From Burkholderiaceae bacterium (GTDB taxonomy: Bacteria; Pseudomonadota; Gammaproteobacteria; Burkholderiales; Burkholderiaceae): a stretch of 37,731 nucleotides of DNA. The DNA lies in the NCBI GenBank assembly GCA_947462685.1, contig CANHPL010000024.1:1-37731 (forward strand), read 5' to 3'. This document shows positions 1 to 10,019 of the stretch, one piece after another. Under the pieces are notes generated by a model. That model made no database searches, was not told the DNA's origin, and saw nothing but the letters and a program-made list of their open reading frames with translations. The position numbers and the translations under genes were made by a program. The first letter of the stretch is position 1. Every line of letters starts with the position of its first letter.

Positions 1-783
1 AATTTGATTCACTTCTTCTGCAGTCGTTGGTCGAGATGCAGTAAATGTTAAATCAACAACTGATACATTGATGGTCGGAACGCGCATCGCAAAGCCATCA
101 AATTTTCCAACTAGGGCAGGTAATACAAGACCAACCGCTTTAGCTGCACCAGTTTTTGTTGGAATTAAACTCATGGTTGCAGAGCGCGCACGACGCATAT
201 CTTTGTGATACACATCGGTTAATACTTGATCATTGGTGTACGCGTGGATGGTTGTCATGAGTCCTGCATCAATCCCTATCTTCTCAAGAAGGGGCTTCAC
301 TAATGGCGCTAAACAGTTCGTTGTACAACTCGCATTCGAGACGACTTGATCGGTGGCTTTGAGGACTTGATGATTCACACCATACACAATCGTTGCGTCG
401 ACATCTTCACCACCTGGCGCAGAAATCAATACTTTTTTTGCTCCCTGCTGAATATGAACCATGGCTTTTTCTTTGGTAGTAAAAGCGCCTGAACATTCAA
501 GCACAACATCCACCTGGTGCTCCCCCCAAGGAATTTCTAGAGGATTGCGTGTGGAATACATTTTGATGCGATCACCATTGATGACGAGATAGTCGCCATC
601 GACACTCACTTCGGCATTAAACCTGCCATGCGCTGAATCATATTGCGTTAAATGGGCGTTGATATCAATGCCACCTAAACCATTAATGGCGACTACTTTG
701 ATATCACGTTTTTCTTCGTAGATGGCACGCAAAACCATACGTCCAATTCGGCCATATCCATTAATTGCTACACGAATCGTCAT
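1..783 (-). CDS. gap: Glyceraldehyde-3-phosphate dehydrogenase, type I (3' end cut by window edge)
   Basis: Oxidises and phosphorylates glyceraldehyde-3-phosphate to 1,3-bisphosphoglycerate in cytosolic glycolysis/gluconeogenesis. The visible 261 residues begin [15 protein letters not shown], the NAD-binding fold, and include the catalytic [12 protein letters not shown] segment (Cys about residue 154) and the [11 protein letters not shown] loop. The family is about 335 residues, so roughly the last 75 lie outside the window. ATG at 783 is preceded by GAAGGA, a good ribosome binding site. It lies 57 bases downstream of tkt on the same strand, so the two are probably co-transcribed, as in many betaproteobacteria. 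Odd point: the residue after Ile-Asn in the second strand (position 35) is Gly, where NAD-specific enzymes carry the Asp that holds the adenosine ribose. Confidence 0.97.
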   Translation of the reverse strand, partial: MTIRVAINGYGRIGRMVLRAIYEEKRDIKVVAINGLGGIDINAHLTQYDSAHGRFNAEVSVDGDYLVINGDRIKMYSTRNPLEIPWGEHQVDVVLECSGAFTTKEKAMVHIQQGAKKVLISAPGGEDVDATIVYGVNHQVLKATDQVVSNASCTTNCLAPLVKPLLEKIGIDAGLMTTIHAYTNDQVLTDVYHKDMRRARSATMSLIPTKTGAAKAVGLVLPALVGKFDGFAMRVPTINVSVVDLTFTASRPTTAEEVNQI

Positions 784-840
784 CTTTTTTCCTTCATCCA
801 TTCACACACTACAAACACACATTCTTAACACGCTATTTTA

Positions 841-2844
841 TTACTCCAGCACATTGAGAGCGGTTTTTTCGATATTTTCTGCAGTTAAGCCAAAGTGTTG
901 ATATAAAACTCCAGCAGGAGCAGACTCTCCAAAAGTATCGATGCCATGCACTGCGGCACAACCGTATTTCCACCAGAAATCAGTCACGCCAGCTTCAATA
1001 GCAATGCGTGGCACTCCAGCAGGCAATACTTCCGATTTGTATGCTTGACTTTGTTGATCAAAGGTCGTGGTAGATGGCATTGAAACCACATTTACTTTTT
1101 TACCTGCTTGCTCTAAGCGCTTAGCAACCTCCATCGCCAAGCCTACTTCAGAACCAGTTGCCATCAAGACAAGTTCCGGTTGCTTAACTGCATGAATCAC
1201 ATAACCACCTTTGGCAATATTATTGATTTGCTTTGCATTTTTTGTGAGATAAGGGCAGTTTTGACGACTGAAGATTAAGCTAGTTGGTCCATGACGGCGC
1301 TCAACTGCATGCGCCCAAGCAACTGCGGCTTCGGTTGTATCCGCCGGACGCCAAACATCCATGTTCGGAATCAAACGTAAACTTGCCACATGCTCTACGG
1401 ATTGATGCGTTGGTCCATCTTCCCCAAGACCAATCGAGTCATGCGTAAATACAAAAATACTCCGAATCTTCATGAGTGCAGCCATGCGCAAAGCATTGCG
1501 GCTGTAGTCAGAAAACGTTAAGAAGGTTGCACCAAATGGAATATACCCGCCGTGTAAAGCAACGCCATTCATAATGGCACTCATCCCAAATTCGCGCACA
1601 CCATAATTGATATGGTTACCCCATTGGTTTTTACGTAGGGCAATGCAAGTACTCCAATTGGTGAGATTCGATCCAGTTAAATCAGCTGAGCCACCCAAGA
1701 ACTCTGGCATTGCCTTGGCTAATCCTTCAATCGCGTTTTGACTGGCCTTTCGCGTAGCAATCGTTTCAGCCTTAGTCACGGTTGATTGGATGAGGTCCTT
1801 GACGGTTTGCTGGAATGATTCTGAGAGATCACCTGCAGTACGTCTTAAAAATTCTTTGGCTAAGTCTGGATAGGCTGCTTGATAAGCTTTAAAGTTCAGT
1901 AGCCAAATTTGCTCCGTTGCGGAGCCCATTTCTTTTGCGTCCCATAAGTCATACACTTCTTTTGGAATCACAAATGGTGCATGCACCCAGCCTAAGGCTG
2001 CTCTGGTGGCAGCAATTTCATTTGCTCCTAAAGGTGCTCCGTGTACTTTATCGGAATCGGCTAAATTAGGCGCTCCTTGACCAATCTTTGTTTTACAAGC
2101 AATAAGAGTTGGTTTGCCATTATTCATGGATTTGGCATAAGCAATTGCATTAGAGACTTCTGCGGCATCATGCCCGTTAACCTCTCGAATCACGTTCCAA
2201 CCATAAGATTCAAAACGTTTTGGTGTGTCATCATTAAACCAAGATATGACACGACCATCAATCGAAATGCCGTTGTCGTCCCACAGTGCGATTAATTTAT
2301 GAAGTCCTAAGGTACCAGCCAATGAACACGCTTCATGACTTATCCCCTCCATCAAACAACCGTCCCCTAAAAACGCATAGGTGTAATGATTCACAATACT
2401 ATGTCCTGGACGATTAAATTCTTCGGCGAGCAGCCTCTCTGCTAGTGCCATACCAACTGCGTTCGTTATTCCCTGCCCTAAGGGTCCTGTAGTTGTTTCA
2501 ACACCCGGCGTGACTTTATATTCTGGATGACCTGCAGTCTTACTATGTAATTGACGGAAATTTTCGATTTCAGTCATCGGTAAATCATATCCCGTTAAAT
2601 GTAATGTGGAATATAACAACATGGAACCATGTCCATTGGATAAAACAAATCGATCGCGATCAGGCCATAAAGGATTCTTAGGGTTATGTTTCAGGTGATG
2701 TGCCCAAAGCGCGACTGCAATATCTGCCATGCCCATAGGCATACCAGGATGACCAGAATTAGCTTTTTGAACAGCGTCCATGGATAAAACACGAATGGCG
2801 CTTGCCATGAGTTGATGATGTTCGGGGGTATGTTGGGCTGGCAT
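841..2844 (-). CDS. tkt: Transketolase
   Basis: Thiamine-diphosphate enzyme that moves two-carbon ketol units between sugar phosphates in the non-oxidative pentose phosphate pathway (and the Calvin cycle where present). At 667 residues it has the usual full length. Visible motifs are SGHPGMPMG (about 30-38), the ThDP/Mg site GDGCLMEG (160-167) ending at DDNGISIDG with metal-binding Asn about 191, the pyrimidine-domain segment [12 protein letters not shown] with the cofactor-activating Glu, and the substrate loop [13 protein letters not shown]. The C-terminal domain is complete. It starts 59 bases from the divergent rsmE and lies upstream of gap, so a promoter is expected in the tkt/rsmE gap. 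Confidence 0.98.
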   Translation of the reverse strand: MPAQHTPEHHQLMASAIRVLSMDAVQKANSGHPGMPMGMADIAVALWAHHLKHNPKNPLWPDRDRFVLSNGHGSMLLYSTLHLTGYDLPMTEIENFRQLHSKTAGHPEYKVTPGVETTTGPLGQGITNAVGMALAERLLAEEFNRPGHSIVNHYTYAFLGDGCLMEGISHEACSLAGTLGLHKLIALWDDNGISIDGRVISWFNDDTPKRFESYGWNVIREVNGHDAAEVSNAIAYAKSMNNGKPTLIACKTKIGQGAPNLADSDKVHGAPLGANEIAATRAALGWVHAPFVIPKEVYDLWDAKEMGSATEQIWLLNFKAYQAAYPDLAKEFLRRTAGDLSESFQQTVKDLIQSTVTKAETIATRKASQNAIEGLAKAMPEFLGGSADLTGSNLTNWSTCIALRKNQWGNHINYGVREFGMSAIMNGVALHGGYIPFGATFLTFSDYSRNALRMAALMKIRSIFVFTHDSIGLGEDGPTHQSVEHVASLRLIPNMDVWRPADTTEAAVAWAHAVERRHGPTSLIFSRQNCPYLTKNAKQINNIAKGGYVIHAVKQPELVLMATGSEVGLAMEVAKRLEQAGKKVNVVSMPSTTTFDQQSQAYKSEVLPAGVPRIAIEAGVTDFWWKYGCAAVHGIDTFGESAPAGVLYQHFGLTAENIEKTALNVLE

Positions 2845-2903
2845 TTTTAGATAGAGATAAGAAATTGAACACGAAAAGGATTATTTATTTTAACATTCGA
2901 GGT

Positions 2904-3641
2904 ATGTCACATTTTTATCTACCTGGAAATTGGTCTGAAAATCCCATTATTGCCCCGATTGAACTTCGCCACCATCTGCGTGTCAGAAGAGTTCGGGTCA
3001 ATCAAGAGTTTCAGGTATTTAATGGCCATGGCAAAATTGCTCAGGCACAAATCATTCAGGAACCGACGGACAAACAAACACTTTTGTCTTTATCGCATAT
3101 CCAAGATGACACATCGCTAGAGTCCCCCTACCCAATCGTCCTTCTTCAAGGTCTTGCCGCGAATGAAAAAATGGATTGGATGATCGAAAAAGCTGTCGAG
3201 CTGGGAGTCCATCACATCGTTCCTTTACAGATGGACCGAAGTATAGTGCGCTTAGATGATAAAAAAGCTGAAAAAAAATTAGCGCACTGGCAACAAATTG
3301 TGATTTCTAGTTGTGAGCAGTGTGGTCGCAGTGTTTTACCTCGTATCGAGGCAGCTCAATCGTTACATCAGTACTTACAGAATATAAGCGCCTTAGACGA
3401 TCAACTTGCTCTGTATTTATCACCTACCGCTGATTTAAAACTGGTGAGTGTTTTAAAAAGAGCTCCAGGTCAAAACTTGATGTTTATGGTTGGACCTGAG
3501 GGTGGTTTTAGTCCCGAAGAAAATCTTGCGATTGCTGCCAAAGGCTTTACTGGCGTAAATCTAGGAAAACGGGTTCTCAGAACTGAAACAGCTGGCATCG
3601 TTGCGATGTCAGCTGTCCATAGTGTGTGGGGTCAGTTTTAG
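2904..3641 (+). CDS. rsmE: 16S rRNA (uracil-1498-N3)-methyltransferase RsmE
   Basis: SPOUT-fold enzyme that uses S-adenosylmethionine to methylate N3 of U1498 of 16S rRNA in the assembled 30S subunit. The C-terminal half shows the knotted SAM-binding motifs MVGPEGGFSPEE and LGKRVLRTETA, and the middle has the family segment EKAVELGV. I chose ATG at 2904 (MSHFYLPGNW), giving 245 residues, the family length. An in-frame TTG at 2865 would add 13 residues ([13 protein letters not shown]) unlike the family. The GAGG just before 2904 is too close to be an ideal Shine-Dalgarno, so the start is the least certain part. Its stop codon directly abuts the stop of the convergent barstar-like gene. Confidence 0.94.
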   Translation: MSHFYLPGNWSENPIIAPIELRHHLRVRRVRVNQEFQVFNGHGKIAQAQIIQEPTDKQTLLSLSHIQDDTSLESPYPIVLLQGLAANEKMDWMIEKAVELGVHHIVPLQMDRSIVRLDDKKAEKKLAHWQQIVISSCEQCGRSVLPRIEAAQSLHQYLQNISALDDQLALYLSPTADLKLVSVLKRAPGQNLMFMVGPEGGFSPEENLAIAAKGFTGVNLGKRVLRTETAGIVAMSAVHSVWGQF

Positions 3642-4298
3642 TTAGTTTGCAAAAGAGTAAAACACGCGGTAAGGTACGCGGCGCTCTGCCCAATATTCAA
3701 CAGCATCTCTAAACACATCTAATAATGTTTCACGAGCGTCTTTATCGAATTTAAGCGTACTAGGTAAACCTTCAAGCACCACAACAAAACCCGGCTGTGG
3801 ACCCGATTTATCAATTAATGTTGTCAGAGCATCTAGCAATGGGTCATAGTTTTTTGCCTGTTGCTTCGTAAAGTGATACGCCTTAGCAATCGAATCTAAA
3901 ACTTCGCTTTTTGTATAAGCATTGGATGCATTAGCGTACACAAAGTGCTGCCCTAGTTCACTAGCGGCTTCCATTAATTCTTCCGTACGGAATGCACGGA
4001 TGGATTGCACAATATTTGTTCTGACACTACGTAGCATCGCTGCTGGACCACCATCACGAACTGCTAATGCTGCTCTCCAAGATGGCGGCTGTTTTTTTGG
4101 AGGAATAGCGCTTAAATCACGCAAAACACTGCCTGTTGGATATAAATGATTGCTATATTGATAAGTAGAAGGCGTACTTGGCATATTCATACCTGCGTGA
4201 TGACCAGATCGGTCTGGGGTTGAACTATGGCTGTGATCAACAATCTGATCTTCTTCCCAGCCAGCGATTAAAGCGTTTTCTGGAATGTTTGTACTCAT
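3642..4298 (-). CDS. Barstar-family (barnase-inhibitor-like) protein
   Basis: About 218 residues from ATG 4298 (an in-frame TTG at 4307 is a less likely start). The first 80 or so residues are polar and low in order, with HHAGMNMPSTPSTY. A conserved block, MLRSVRTNIVQSIRAF, follows, and then a barstar-like alpha/beta domain (about 115-218). That domain has the acidic helix NYDPLLDALTTLI and the strand GFVVVLEGLPS, then ARETLLDVFRDAVEYWAERR and a terminal YRVFYSFAN. In classical barstar this helix and loop plug the RNase active site. Proteins of this architecture occur in other Burkholderiaceae from memory, but their target is not known to me. No barnase-like RNase is encoded in the window. 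It is convergent with rsmE with no spacer. Confidence 0.72.
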   Translation of the reverse strand: MSTNIPENALIAGWEEDQIVDHSHSSTPDRSGHHAGMNMPSTPSTYQYSNHLYPTGSVLRDLSAIPPKKQPPSWRAALAVRDGGPAAMLRSVRTNIVQSIRAFRTEELMEAASELGQHFVYANASNAYTKSEVLDSIAKAYHFTKQQAKNYDPLLDALTTLIDKSGPQPGFVVVLEGLPSTLKFDKDARETLLDVFRDAVEYWAERRVPYRVFYSFAN

Positions 4299-4465
4299 AA
4301 TTATCAAAGATTACACTTTTCTTCCAATTTTGACAAGTAGTCACAGCAAAAATATTTTATAAGTTATTGATTTTAATAATTATAAATTTTTGTTAGTTAA
4401 TACACACTACCAAACCAATCCATCACAAAAAATCAAGAATGTTTTAAATTCAACCACTTACTGAC

Positions 4466-4530
4466 TACTCCCCATAGCTAAAGCAAGGGGCTTTACATCG
4501 TGTTGGGTAAATAGATGTTTACTTTTTTAA
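4466..4530. repeat. Stem-loop region resembling an IS200/IS605-type element end
   Basis: In the AT-rich 265-base gap between the barstar-like gene and maeB sits a GC-richer patch. CCCC (4470-4473) and GGGG (4487-4490) can pair. Competing with this is TAAAGC (4479-4484) with GCTTTA (4490-4495), a perfect 6-bp stem with a 5-base loop. GTAAA (4507-4511)/TTTAC (4518-4522) follows with a run of six T. The pattern AGCTAAAGC..GGGGCTTTACATCG recalls right ends of IS200/IS605-family elements, but no transposase or TnpB remnant is visible. The T-run hairpin could instead be a weak terminator reading plus-ward. Low certainty. Confidence 0.25.
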
Positions 4531-4572
4531 ATGAACGGTTAATTACTAATTTGCCACAAAATATGTCTTCCA

Positions 4573-6888
4573 TTAGCGATGTGTTTGAACGCCCATGACT
4601 GCTAAAGTTGCTAAATTAACAATTCGACGGACGGTCGCTGAAGGAGTCAAGATGTGTACTGACTTTGCCGCACCTAATAGGATGGGTCCAATCGCAATTC
4701 CTTCACCAGCTGATTGCTTAAGTAAGTTGTAAGAAATATTTGCAGCATCTAGATTTGGCATAACTAATAAATTCGCTTCACTGCGCAATGTTGTATCTTT
4801 GATAATGCTCATACGAATCTTGTCACTTAAAGCGCTGTCGCCATGCATCTCACCATCGACTTCTAACTCAGGTGCAGTTTCACGCAAAATCGCTAAAACC
4901 TTGCGCATCTTGATTGCAGAGGCGTTGTTAGATGTCCCAAAATTCGAATGCGATAGAAGCGCAACTTTGGGCGTGATGTTAAATGACTTCATCTCAGCAG
5001 CAGCCAATAACGTGATCTGTGCAAGCTCTTCTGCAGTTGGATCATAGTTTATATGTGTATCAACGATAAATAATTGGCGTGTTGGCAAAACTAGCGCATT
5101 CATTGCTGCGTAAACCGTTGCCCCAACTTCATGTCCAATCACTTCGTTAATGTAATGCAAGTGTGCGGATGGATTACCTACAATACCGCAAATCATGCCA
5201 TCGGCCTGATTCTTTTTTACCATTAACGACCCAATTAAAGTACTCCGTCTTCTGACTTCTAATTTGGCGTATGGCTCTGTCACACCTTTGCGTTTAGTTA
5301 ACTCATAAAAAGTTTCCCAATAATCATTAAAACGATCATCTTGGGCTGGATCAGTGATGGTGTAATCCACGTCACGCACAAGACGTAAACCAAGTCGCTC
5401 AATCCGACGTTCAATAATCGATGGTCTACCAATTAAAATTGGGACTAAAATTCCTTCATCAACCAACACTTGTGTGGCGCGCAAAATTCTTTCATCTTCA
5501 CCTTCACAAAATACAATTCTTTTTTGTGTTTCATGAATTTTTTTAGCCGCTGAGAACAGTGGCTTCATAATCGTGCCAGAGTGGTAAACAAATTGTTCAA
5601 GCTGTGATTGATAAGCTGTAAAGTCAGTAATCGGACGTGTCGCCACCCCTGAATCCATCGCTGCTTTTGCAACAGCTGGTGAAATAATCGTAATGAGTCT
5701 TGGATCAAATGGTTTAGGTATCAAGTACTCTGGCCCAAATGTTAAATCAGCAATACCGTACGCAGTCGCCACCACTTCGCTTTGCTCAGCTCGTGCCAGC
5801 TCAGCTAATGCGTTCACAGCAGCAATTTCCATTTCACGGGTAATGGTCGTTGCGCCAACATCCAAGGCTCCTCTAAAAACAAAAGGGAAACATAAAACGT
5901 TGTTGACTTGGTTGGGATAATCCGTTCTGCCAGTCGCAATAATAGCATCTGGCCTAACTTCTTTAACCTCTGCTGGGTGGATTTCCGGGGTTGGATTGGC
6001 TAGTACAAAGACCAATGGATTCGGCGCCATTTTTTTTACCATCTCTTGGCTCACAACCCCACCAGCAGATAACCCTAAAAGAATATCCGCATCACCCATC
6101 ACATCAATCAACTTACGTGCATCCGTATCTTTGGCAAATACGTCTTTATCTGGGTCCATCAACTCTTTACGGCCACGATAAACAACTCCCGCCAAATCAG
6201 TCACCCAGATATTTTCGACACGCATCCCAAGATCAACTAGTAAATTGAGGCAGGCAAGTGCAGCTGCACCTGCTCCAGATGCGACTAATTTGACGTTTTT
6301 AATATCTTTGTTAACAATTTTTAAGCCATTGGTAATTGCCGCTCCAACCACAATCGCTGTGCCATGCTGATCATCATGAAAGACTGGAATCTTTAAGCGT
6401 TCACGTAGTTTACGTTCGACATAAAAACAGTCCGGAGCTTTAATATCCTCTAAATTAATTCCACCAAAGGTAGGCTCGAGTGCGGCGATTGCTTCTACCA
6501 ATTGATCAGGATCGTTTTGATTGAGTTCAATATCAAATACATCAATTCCAGCAAATTTTTTGAATAATACGGCTTTACCTTCCATAACAGGTTTACTTGC
6601 TAGTGGGCCAATATTTCCAAGTCCCAGGACAGCTGTACCGTTGGTTATTACTCCAACCAAGTTTCCTCTTGAGGTATATTTAAATGCATTGGCTGGATCG
6701 CTTACGATTTCAAGACATGCAGCGGCAACTCCTGGAGTGTATGCTAATGCTAAGTCGCGTTGGTTCGTTAACTGCTTTGTTGGGGCAATAGAAATTTTTC
6801 CAGGAGTGGGAAATTGGTGATATTCAAGAGCGGCTTGCTTTAAATCAGCGGCCTGATCGTTTTGTGCTTTACTAGACTCTTTACTCAT
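4573..6888 (-). CDS. maeB: NADP-dependent malic enzyme with C-terminal phosphotransacetylase-like domain
   Basis: Decarboxylates malate to pyruvate, making NADPH. The long MaeB form is 771 residues. The malic enzyme part spans about 20-430: [14 protein letters not shown] (48-61), [14 protein letters not shown] (141-154) with metal ligands, [10 protein letters not shown] (171-180) and the nucleotide site [10 protein letters not shown] (202-211). From about 456 ([16 protein letters not shown]) to the end is a phosphotransacetylase-like domain. In MaeB proteins this domain is thought to be regulatory, sensing acetyl-CoA, rather than catalytic. AGGA lies just before ATG 6888. The gene is transcribed away from the divergent thiL across 66 bases. 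No clear intrinsic terminator follows its stop. Confidence 0.97.
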   Translation of the reverse strand: MSKESSKAQNDQAADLKQAALEYHQFPTPGKISIAPTKQLTNQRDLALAYTPGVAAACLEIVSDPANAFKYTSRGNLVGVITNGTAVLGLGNIGPLASKPVMEGKAVLFKKFAGIDVFDIELNQNDPDQLVEAIAALEPTFGGINLEDIKAPDCFYVERKLRERLKIPVFHDDQHGTAIVVGAAITNGLKIVNKDIKNVKLVASGAGAAALACLNLLVDLGMRVENIWVTDLAGVVYRGRKELMDPDKDVFAKDTDARKLIDVMGDADILLGLSAGGVVSQEMVKKMAPNPLVFVLANPTPEIHPAEVKEVRPDAIIATGRTDYPNQVNNVLCFPFVFRGALDVGATTITREMEIAAVNALAELARAEQSEVVATAYGIADLTFGPEYLIPKPFDPRLITIISPAVAKAAMDSGVATRPITDFTAYQSQLEQFVYHSGTIMKPLFSAAKKIHETQKRIVFCEGEDERILRATQVLVDEGILVPILIGRPSIIERRIERLGLRLVRDVDYTITDPAQDDRFNDYWETFYELTKRKGVTEPYAKLEVRRRSTLIGSLMVKKNQADGMICGIVGNPSAHLHYINEVIGHEVGATVYAAMNALVLPTRQLFIVDTHINYDPTAEELAQITLLAAAEMKSFNITPKVALLSHSNFGTSNNASAIKMRKVLAILRETAPELEVDGEMHGDSALSDKIRMSIIKDTTLRSEANLLVMPNLDAANISYNLLKQSAGEGIAIGPILLGAAKSVHILTPSATVRRIVNLATLAVMGVQTHR

Positions 6889-6954
6889 ATTTTTTCCTAT
6901 TGCGAATTTTTAATTACTTTACGCTATTTATTTTGATAACTGCTAGAAACCATC

Positions 6955-7986
6955 ATGACTTTTGAAGATTCTGACCCAATTGGTGAATTTGATGTGATTC
7001 GACGTTTCTTTTCCCCTTCGAAGGGCAGTCCCTCTCAAGGGCATTTTTCGCAAAATCCCGTTCTTTTAGGGATTGGTGATGATTGCGCTCTCATGAATTC
7101 ACCGCCACCCGGTGAGGTCTATGCAATAACGAGCGATATGCTCGTTGCAGGCCGCCATTTTTTTAAAGATGCCAATCCCACTTTATTAGGTCATAAGTGT
7201 TTAGCCGTCAATTTATCAGATTTGGCAGCTATGGGTGCAAAGCCTATTGCCTATAACTTAAGTATTGCTCTTCCTGATATCGATATCGCTTGGTTAGAAC
7301 AGTTTTCTAATGGTCTGCATACGATTGCTGACGTTCATGACTGTACTTTGATTGGTGGTGACACGACCGCGGGTCCATTAACCATCTCCATTACTGCAAT
7401 TGGTACCGTTCATCCGCAACAGGCTTTGAGGCGCAGTGGCGCTCTGGTTGGAGATGATATTTGGTTGTCTAATACCGTCGGCGACGCAAGACTTGTCTTG
7501 GGTTTTCGTCGGGGGGAGTGGAATACACCATTGCCATGGCAAGAACTCGCGATTCGCATGGATGGGCCAACACCGCGTATCGATCTTGGTCTAGGCTTAA
7601 GAGGTGTCGCTAGTAGTGCAATTGATGTTTCTGATGGCTTATTAGGAGATTTAGGACATATTCTAGATGCATCAAAAGTGAGTGCAAAAATCTGGATTGA
7701 TGATATTCCGTGTTCGCCTCCATTGCGTGAGGTTTCTTTAGAACTGCGACGTTTATGTACACTCAAAGGTGGGGATGATTATGAGTTGTGTTTTACCGCC
7801 CCCCAGAAAAATCGTTCTCTCGTACAAAGTTTAAGCGAACATCTGCACCTTCCATTAACGCGCATTGGTGAGGTTACTAAAAGAATTCCTGAACAACCAA
7901 ATATGGCTCTATTGGACAAAGATAATGTTCCCTTACCTGTCGATTTAGCAAAACAATACATGCGATCTTTTGATCACTTTAAATAA
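6955..7986 (+). CDS. thiL: Thiamine-monophosphate kinase
   Basis: Phosphorylates thiamine monophosphate to the active cofactor thiamine diphosphate with ATP, the last step of thiamine synthesis. 343 residues, with an N-terminal PurM/AIR-synthase-like half and matching C-terminal half. Motifs seen: LLGIGDDCA (38-45), the ATP/Mg loop NLSDLAAMGAKP (86-97), LIGGDTTAG (about 132-140), AIDVSDGLLGDLGH and LKGGDDYELCF. It is the first gene of a tight plus-strand group with pgpA (3 bases later) and the CinA-type amidase. The thiL-pgpA pairing is common in proteobacteria. The ribosome binding site before ATG 6955 is weak. Confidence 0.96.
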   Translation: MTFEDSDPIGEFDVIRRFFSPSKGSPSQGHFSQNPVLLGIGDDCALMNSPPPGEVYAITSDMLVAGRHFFKDANPTLLGHKCLAVNLSDLAAMGAKPIAYNLSIALPDIDIAWLEQFSNGLHTIADVHDCTLIGGDTTAGPLTISITAIGTVHPQQALRRSGALVGDDIWLSNTVGDARLVLGFRRGEWNTPLPWQELAIRMDGPTPRIDLGLGLRGVASSAIDVSDGLLGDLGHILDASKVSAKIWIDDIPCSPPLREVSLELRRLCTLKGGDDYELCFTAPQKNRSLVQSLSEHLHLPLTRIGEVTKRIPEQPNMALLDKDNVPLPVDLAKQYMRSFDHFK

Positions 7987-7989
7987 ACT

Positions 7990-8550
7990 ATGAACTCGTT
8001 TACATCGTTAACTCTACCCAATCGACGCTGGATCTTTGAACGCCCTTGGCGCATTATCGCCTTTGGTTTTGGGAGTGGTCTAAGCTCATTTGGGCCTGGC
8101 ACCGCCGGGACTCTATGGGCCTGGGCTTTTGCTCTGATATTCCAATATTTTTTTAATTCATTCTCATTGATGGATATGTGTCTTTTGCTGATATTCGGAT
8201 TTGGCTTAGGATGCTGGGCTTGTGGAAAATCTGGGGCAGAACTTCAGGTGTTTGATCACTCTGGCATGGTTTGGGATGAAATTATCGCCTTTTGGATGAT
8301 TTTGTTATTCGTTTTACCGGCCTCATGGAAAATACAGCTTCTTGCTTTTGTTTTATTTCGTTTTTTTGACATTGCTAAACCAGGTCCTATTCGCTGGGTA
8401 GATACTTATTTTAAAACTTGGCAAAGTGATGGTTTTTTTGGAAAATGGCCCAATCTGTTTCGTGGCTTTGGAGTTATGATTGATGATCTTTTAGCGGCTT
8501 TTTTTACTTTAATTGTTTTATCTGTTTTTATTAAGTTAGGTTTTAATTGA
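7990..8550 (+). CDS. pgpA: Phosphatidylglycerophosphatase A
   Basis: Inner-membrane enzyme that dephosphorylates phosphatidylglycerol phosphate to phosphatidylglycerol. 186 residues, with several hydrophobic spans (about 24-47, 55-80, 96-122, 155-180). Family signatures are SGLSSFGPGTAGTLWAW, the acidic VWDEIIAFW (putative metal-binding), FRFFDIAKPGPIRWVD and GFGVMIDDLLAA. It begins 3 bases after the thiL stop and its stop overlaps the next start as TGATG, so translation of the three genes is probably coupled. Confidence 0.95.
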   Translation: MNSFTSLTLPNRRWIFERPWRIIAFGFGSGLSSFGPGTAGTLWAWAFALIFQYFFNSFSLMDMCLLLIFGFGLGCWACGKSGAELQVFDHSGMVWDEIIAFWMILLFVLPASWKIQLLAFVLFRFFDIAKPGPIRWVDTYFKTWQSDGFFGKWPNLFRGFGVMIDDLLAAFFTLIVLSVFIKLGFN

Positions 8551-9083
8551 TGAATCAACACTCCCTTGAACAACATGTTGCCAAATTAGCGCAATTGTTA
8601 CTGTCACAGCATTTGTCTATTTGTACGGCTGAGTCTTGCACTGGAGGTATGGTGGCGGCGGCGCTAACCGATCTCTCTGGCTCTAGTAATTGGTTTGAGC
8701 GTGGGTTTGTGACCTACAGCAACGAATCCAAACACCAAGAACTAGGTGTGTCCATGGATTTAATCCAAACCAACGGGGCAGTGAGTGTTTCTGTTGCCGA
8801 AGAAATGGCCAAAGGTGCTATCAGCGCCAGTGGCGCTCAAGTTTCTTTAGCGATTACCGGTGTGGCTGGTCCAACAGGCGGTAGTTTAGAAAAGCCCGTG
8901 GGCTTTGTTTGCTTTTCTTGGGCAATCCAGTATCAAGGCTCACTCGTGTTAGAAAGTGAAGGAGTCGCTTTATTAAGCCCCCAAGATATGATTACAGATC
9001 AAACACGTCTACAGGTAAGGGCTCTTGCACGTGACTATGCCATTCTTGGCATGATCAATCGCCTAGAAAAAATCTTGAAATAA
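8550..9083 (+). CDS. pncC: CinA C-terminal-family nicotinamide-nucleotide amidase
   Basis: Single-domain CinA-C protein of 177 residues; the family hydrolyses nicotinamide mononucleotide to nicotinate mononucleotide in pyridine nucleotide salvage. Diagnostic segments are TAESCTGGMVAAALTD near the N-terminus, FERGFVTYSNESKHQ and AITGVAGPTGGS with KPVGFVCF. The N-terminal molybdopterin-binding-like domain found in long CinA proteins is absent, as in E. coli PncC. I chose ATG 8550, which overlaps the pgpA TGA by one base. A TTG at 8547 is in frame but less likely. Its stop is four bases from the stop of convergent pyrF. Confidence 0.93.
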   Translation: MNQHSLEQHVAKLAQLLLSQHLSICTAESCTGGMVAAALTDLSGSSNWFERGFVTYSNESKHQELGVSMDLIQTNGAVSVSVAEEMAKGAISASGAQVSLAITGVAGPTGGSLEKPVGFVCFSWAIQYQGSLVLESEGVALLSPQDMITDQTRLQVRALARDYAILGMINRLEKILK

Positions 9084-9087
9084 ACGC

Positions 9088-9942
9088 TTAAACGGCTCGG
9101 ATAGCGTCGCGGGTTTGGATTGCAACTTGTCTTGCCGCTTTTGCAAAATCTTGATCCCTACTGGCATATAAGATAGCCCGCGATGAATTAATAAGTAAGT
9201 TTGTCCCTTGCCCTGCTTTGACTGTAGCAACTGTATTCCCACCTTGCGCACCAATTCCGGGGATCAAAAGTGGCATGGTATCGCCCACAATTTGTCTAAC
9301 TTTCTCTATCTCTGCCGGAAAGGTGGCACCAACAACTAAACCAATTTGGCCCGTCGTATTCCATTTGTCAGCAGCTAACTGTGCTACCTTCTCAAATAAT
9401 TTTTGGGGTGCTTGCCCATTGTTTAACTCTAAAAACTGTAAGTCAGATCCCCCAGGATTGGAGGTTCGGCACAGAATAAAGACACCACGATCTTGATAAG
9501 CTAAATAAGGCTCAATAGAATCAAAGCCCATATAAGGATTCACAGTGACTGCATCTGCCTCATATCTTTCAAAAGCTTCTGCTGCGTAATGATTTGCTGT
9601 AGATCCGATATCCCCTCGTTTGGCATCTAAAATGACGGGGATATCTGGATAGTTTTGATGAATATAATCGATTAATTGCTCTAACTGGTCTTCAGCTCTT
9701 GCAGAGGCGAAATATGCAATTTGTGGCTTATAAGCACAAACGAGGTCAGCCGTAGCATCAACGATCTCTCTACAAAAAGAATAGATAGCTCCACCCTGTC
9801 CGACAATGGATGCCGGTAATTTGCTTATATCGGGATCTAACCCTACACAGAGCATGGTATTGTGAGATTTAACCCGGGTTTGGTACTTTTGTACAAAGCC
9901 ATTAGCACTACTTTTGGCAGGGTAATTTACTGGGTCTTTCAT
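9088..9942 (-). CDS. pyrF: Orotidine 5'-phosphate decarboxylase (type 2)
   Basis: Decarboxylates OMP to UMP, the last step of de novo pyrimidine synthesis, in the cytosol. 284 residues, the longer type-2 subfamily. Motifs: MLCVGLDPD (30-38), [12 protein letters not shown] (68-79), the catalytic [12 protein letters not shown] (105-116, Lys108 between two Asp), [10 protein letters not shown] and the C-terminal PGIGAQGG phosphate loop. AGGAAG precedes ATG 9942. Divergent from corA across about 77 bases, which must hold both promoters. Confidence 0.97.
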   Translation of the reverse strand: MKDPVNYPAKSSANGFVQKYQTRVKSHNTMLCVGLDPDISKLPASIVGQGGAIYSFCREIVDATADLVCAYKPQIAYFASARAEDQLEQLIDYIHQNYPDIPVILDAKRGDIGSTANHYAAEAFERYEADAVTVNPYMGFDSIEPYLAYQDRGVFILCRTSNPGGSDLQFLELNNGQAPQKLFEKVAQLAADKWNTTGQIGLVVGATFPAEIEKVRQIVGDTMPLLIPGIGAQGGNTVATVKAGQGTNLLINSSRAILYASRDQDFAKAARQVAIQTRDAIRAV

Positions 9943-10019
9943 AAATTTCTTCCTAGTTCTTTTTAATAATATAAACTCTCTTATGATTCTAGTTGAGAAG
10001 TATTTTTTGGGCCCCTAAG

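Noticed and set aside
2865..2903. Upstream TTG start for rsmE
   Set aside because: The added residues do not resemble the RsmE N-terminus; MSHFYLPGNW at 2904 does.
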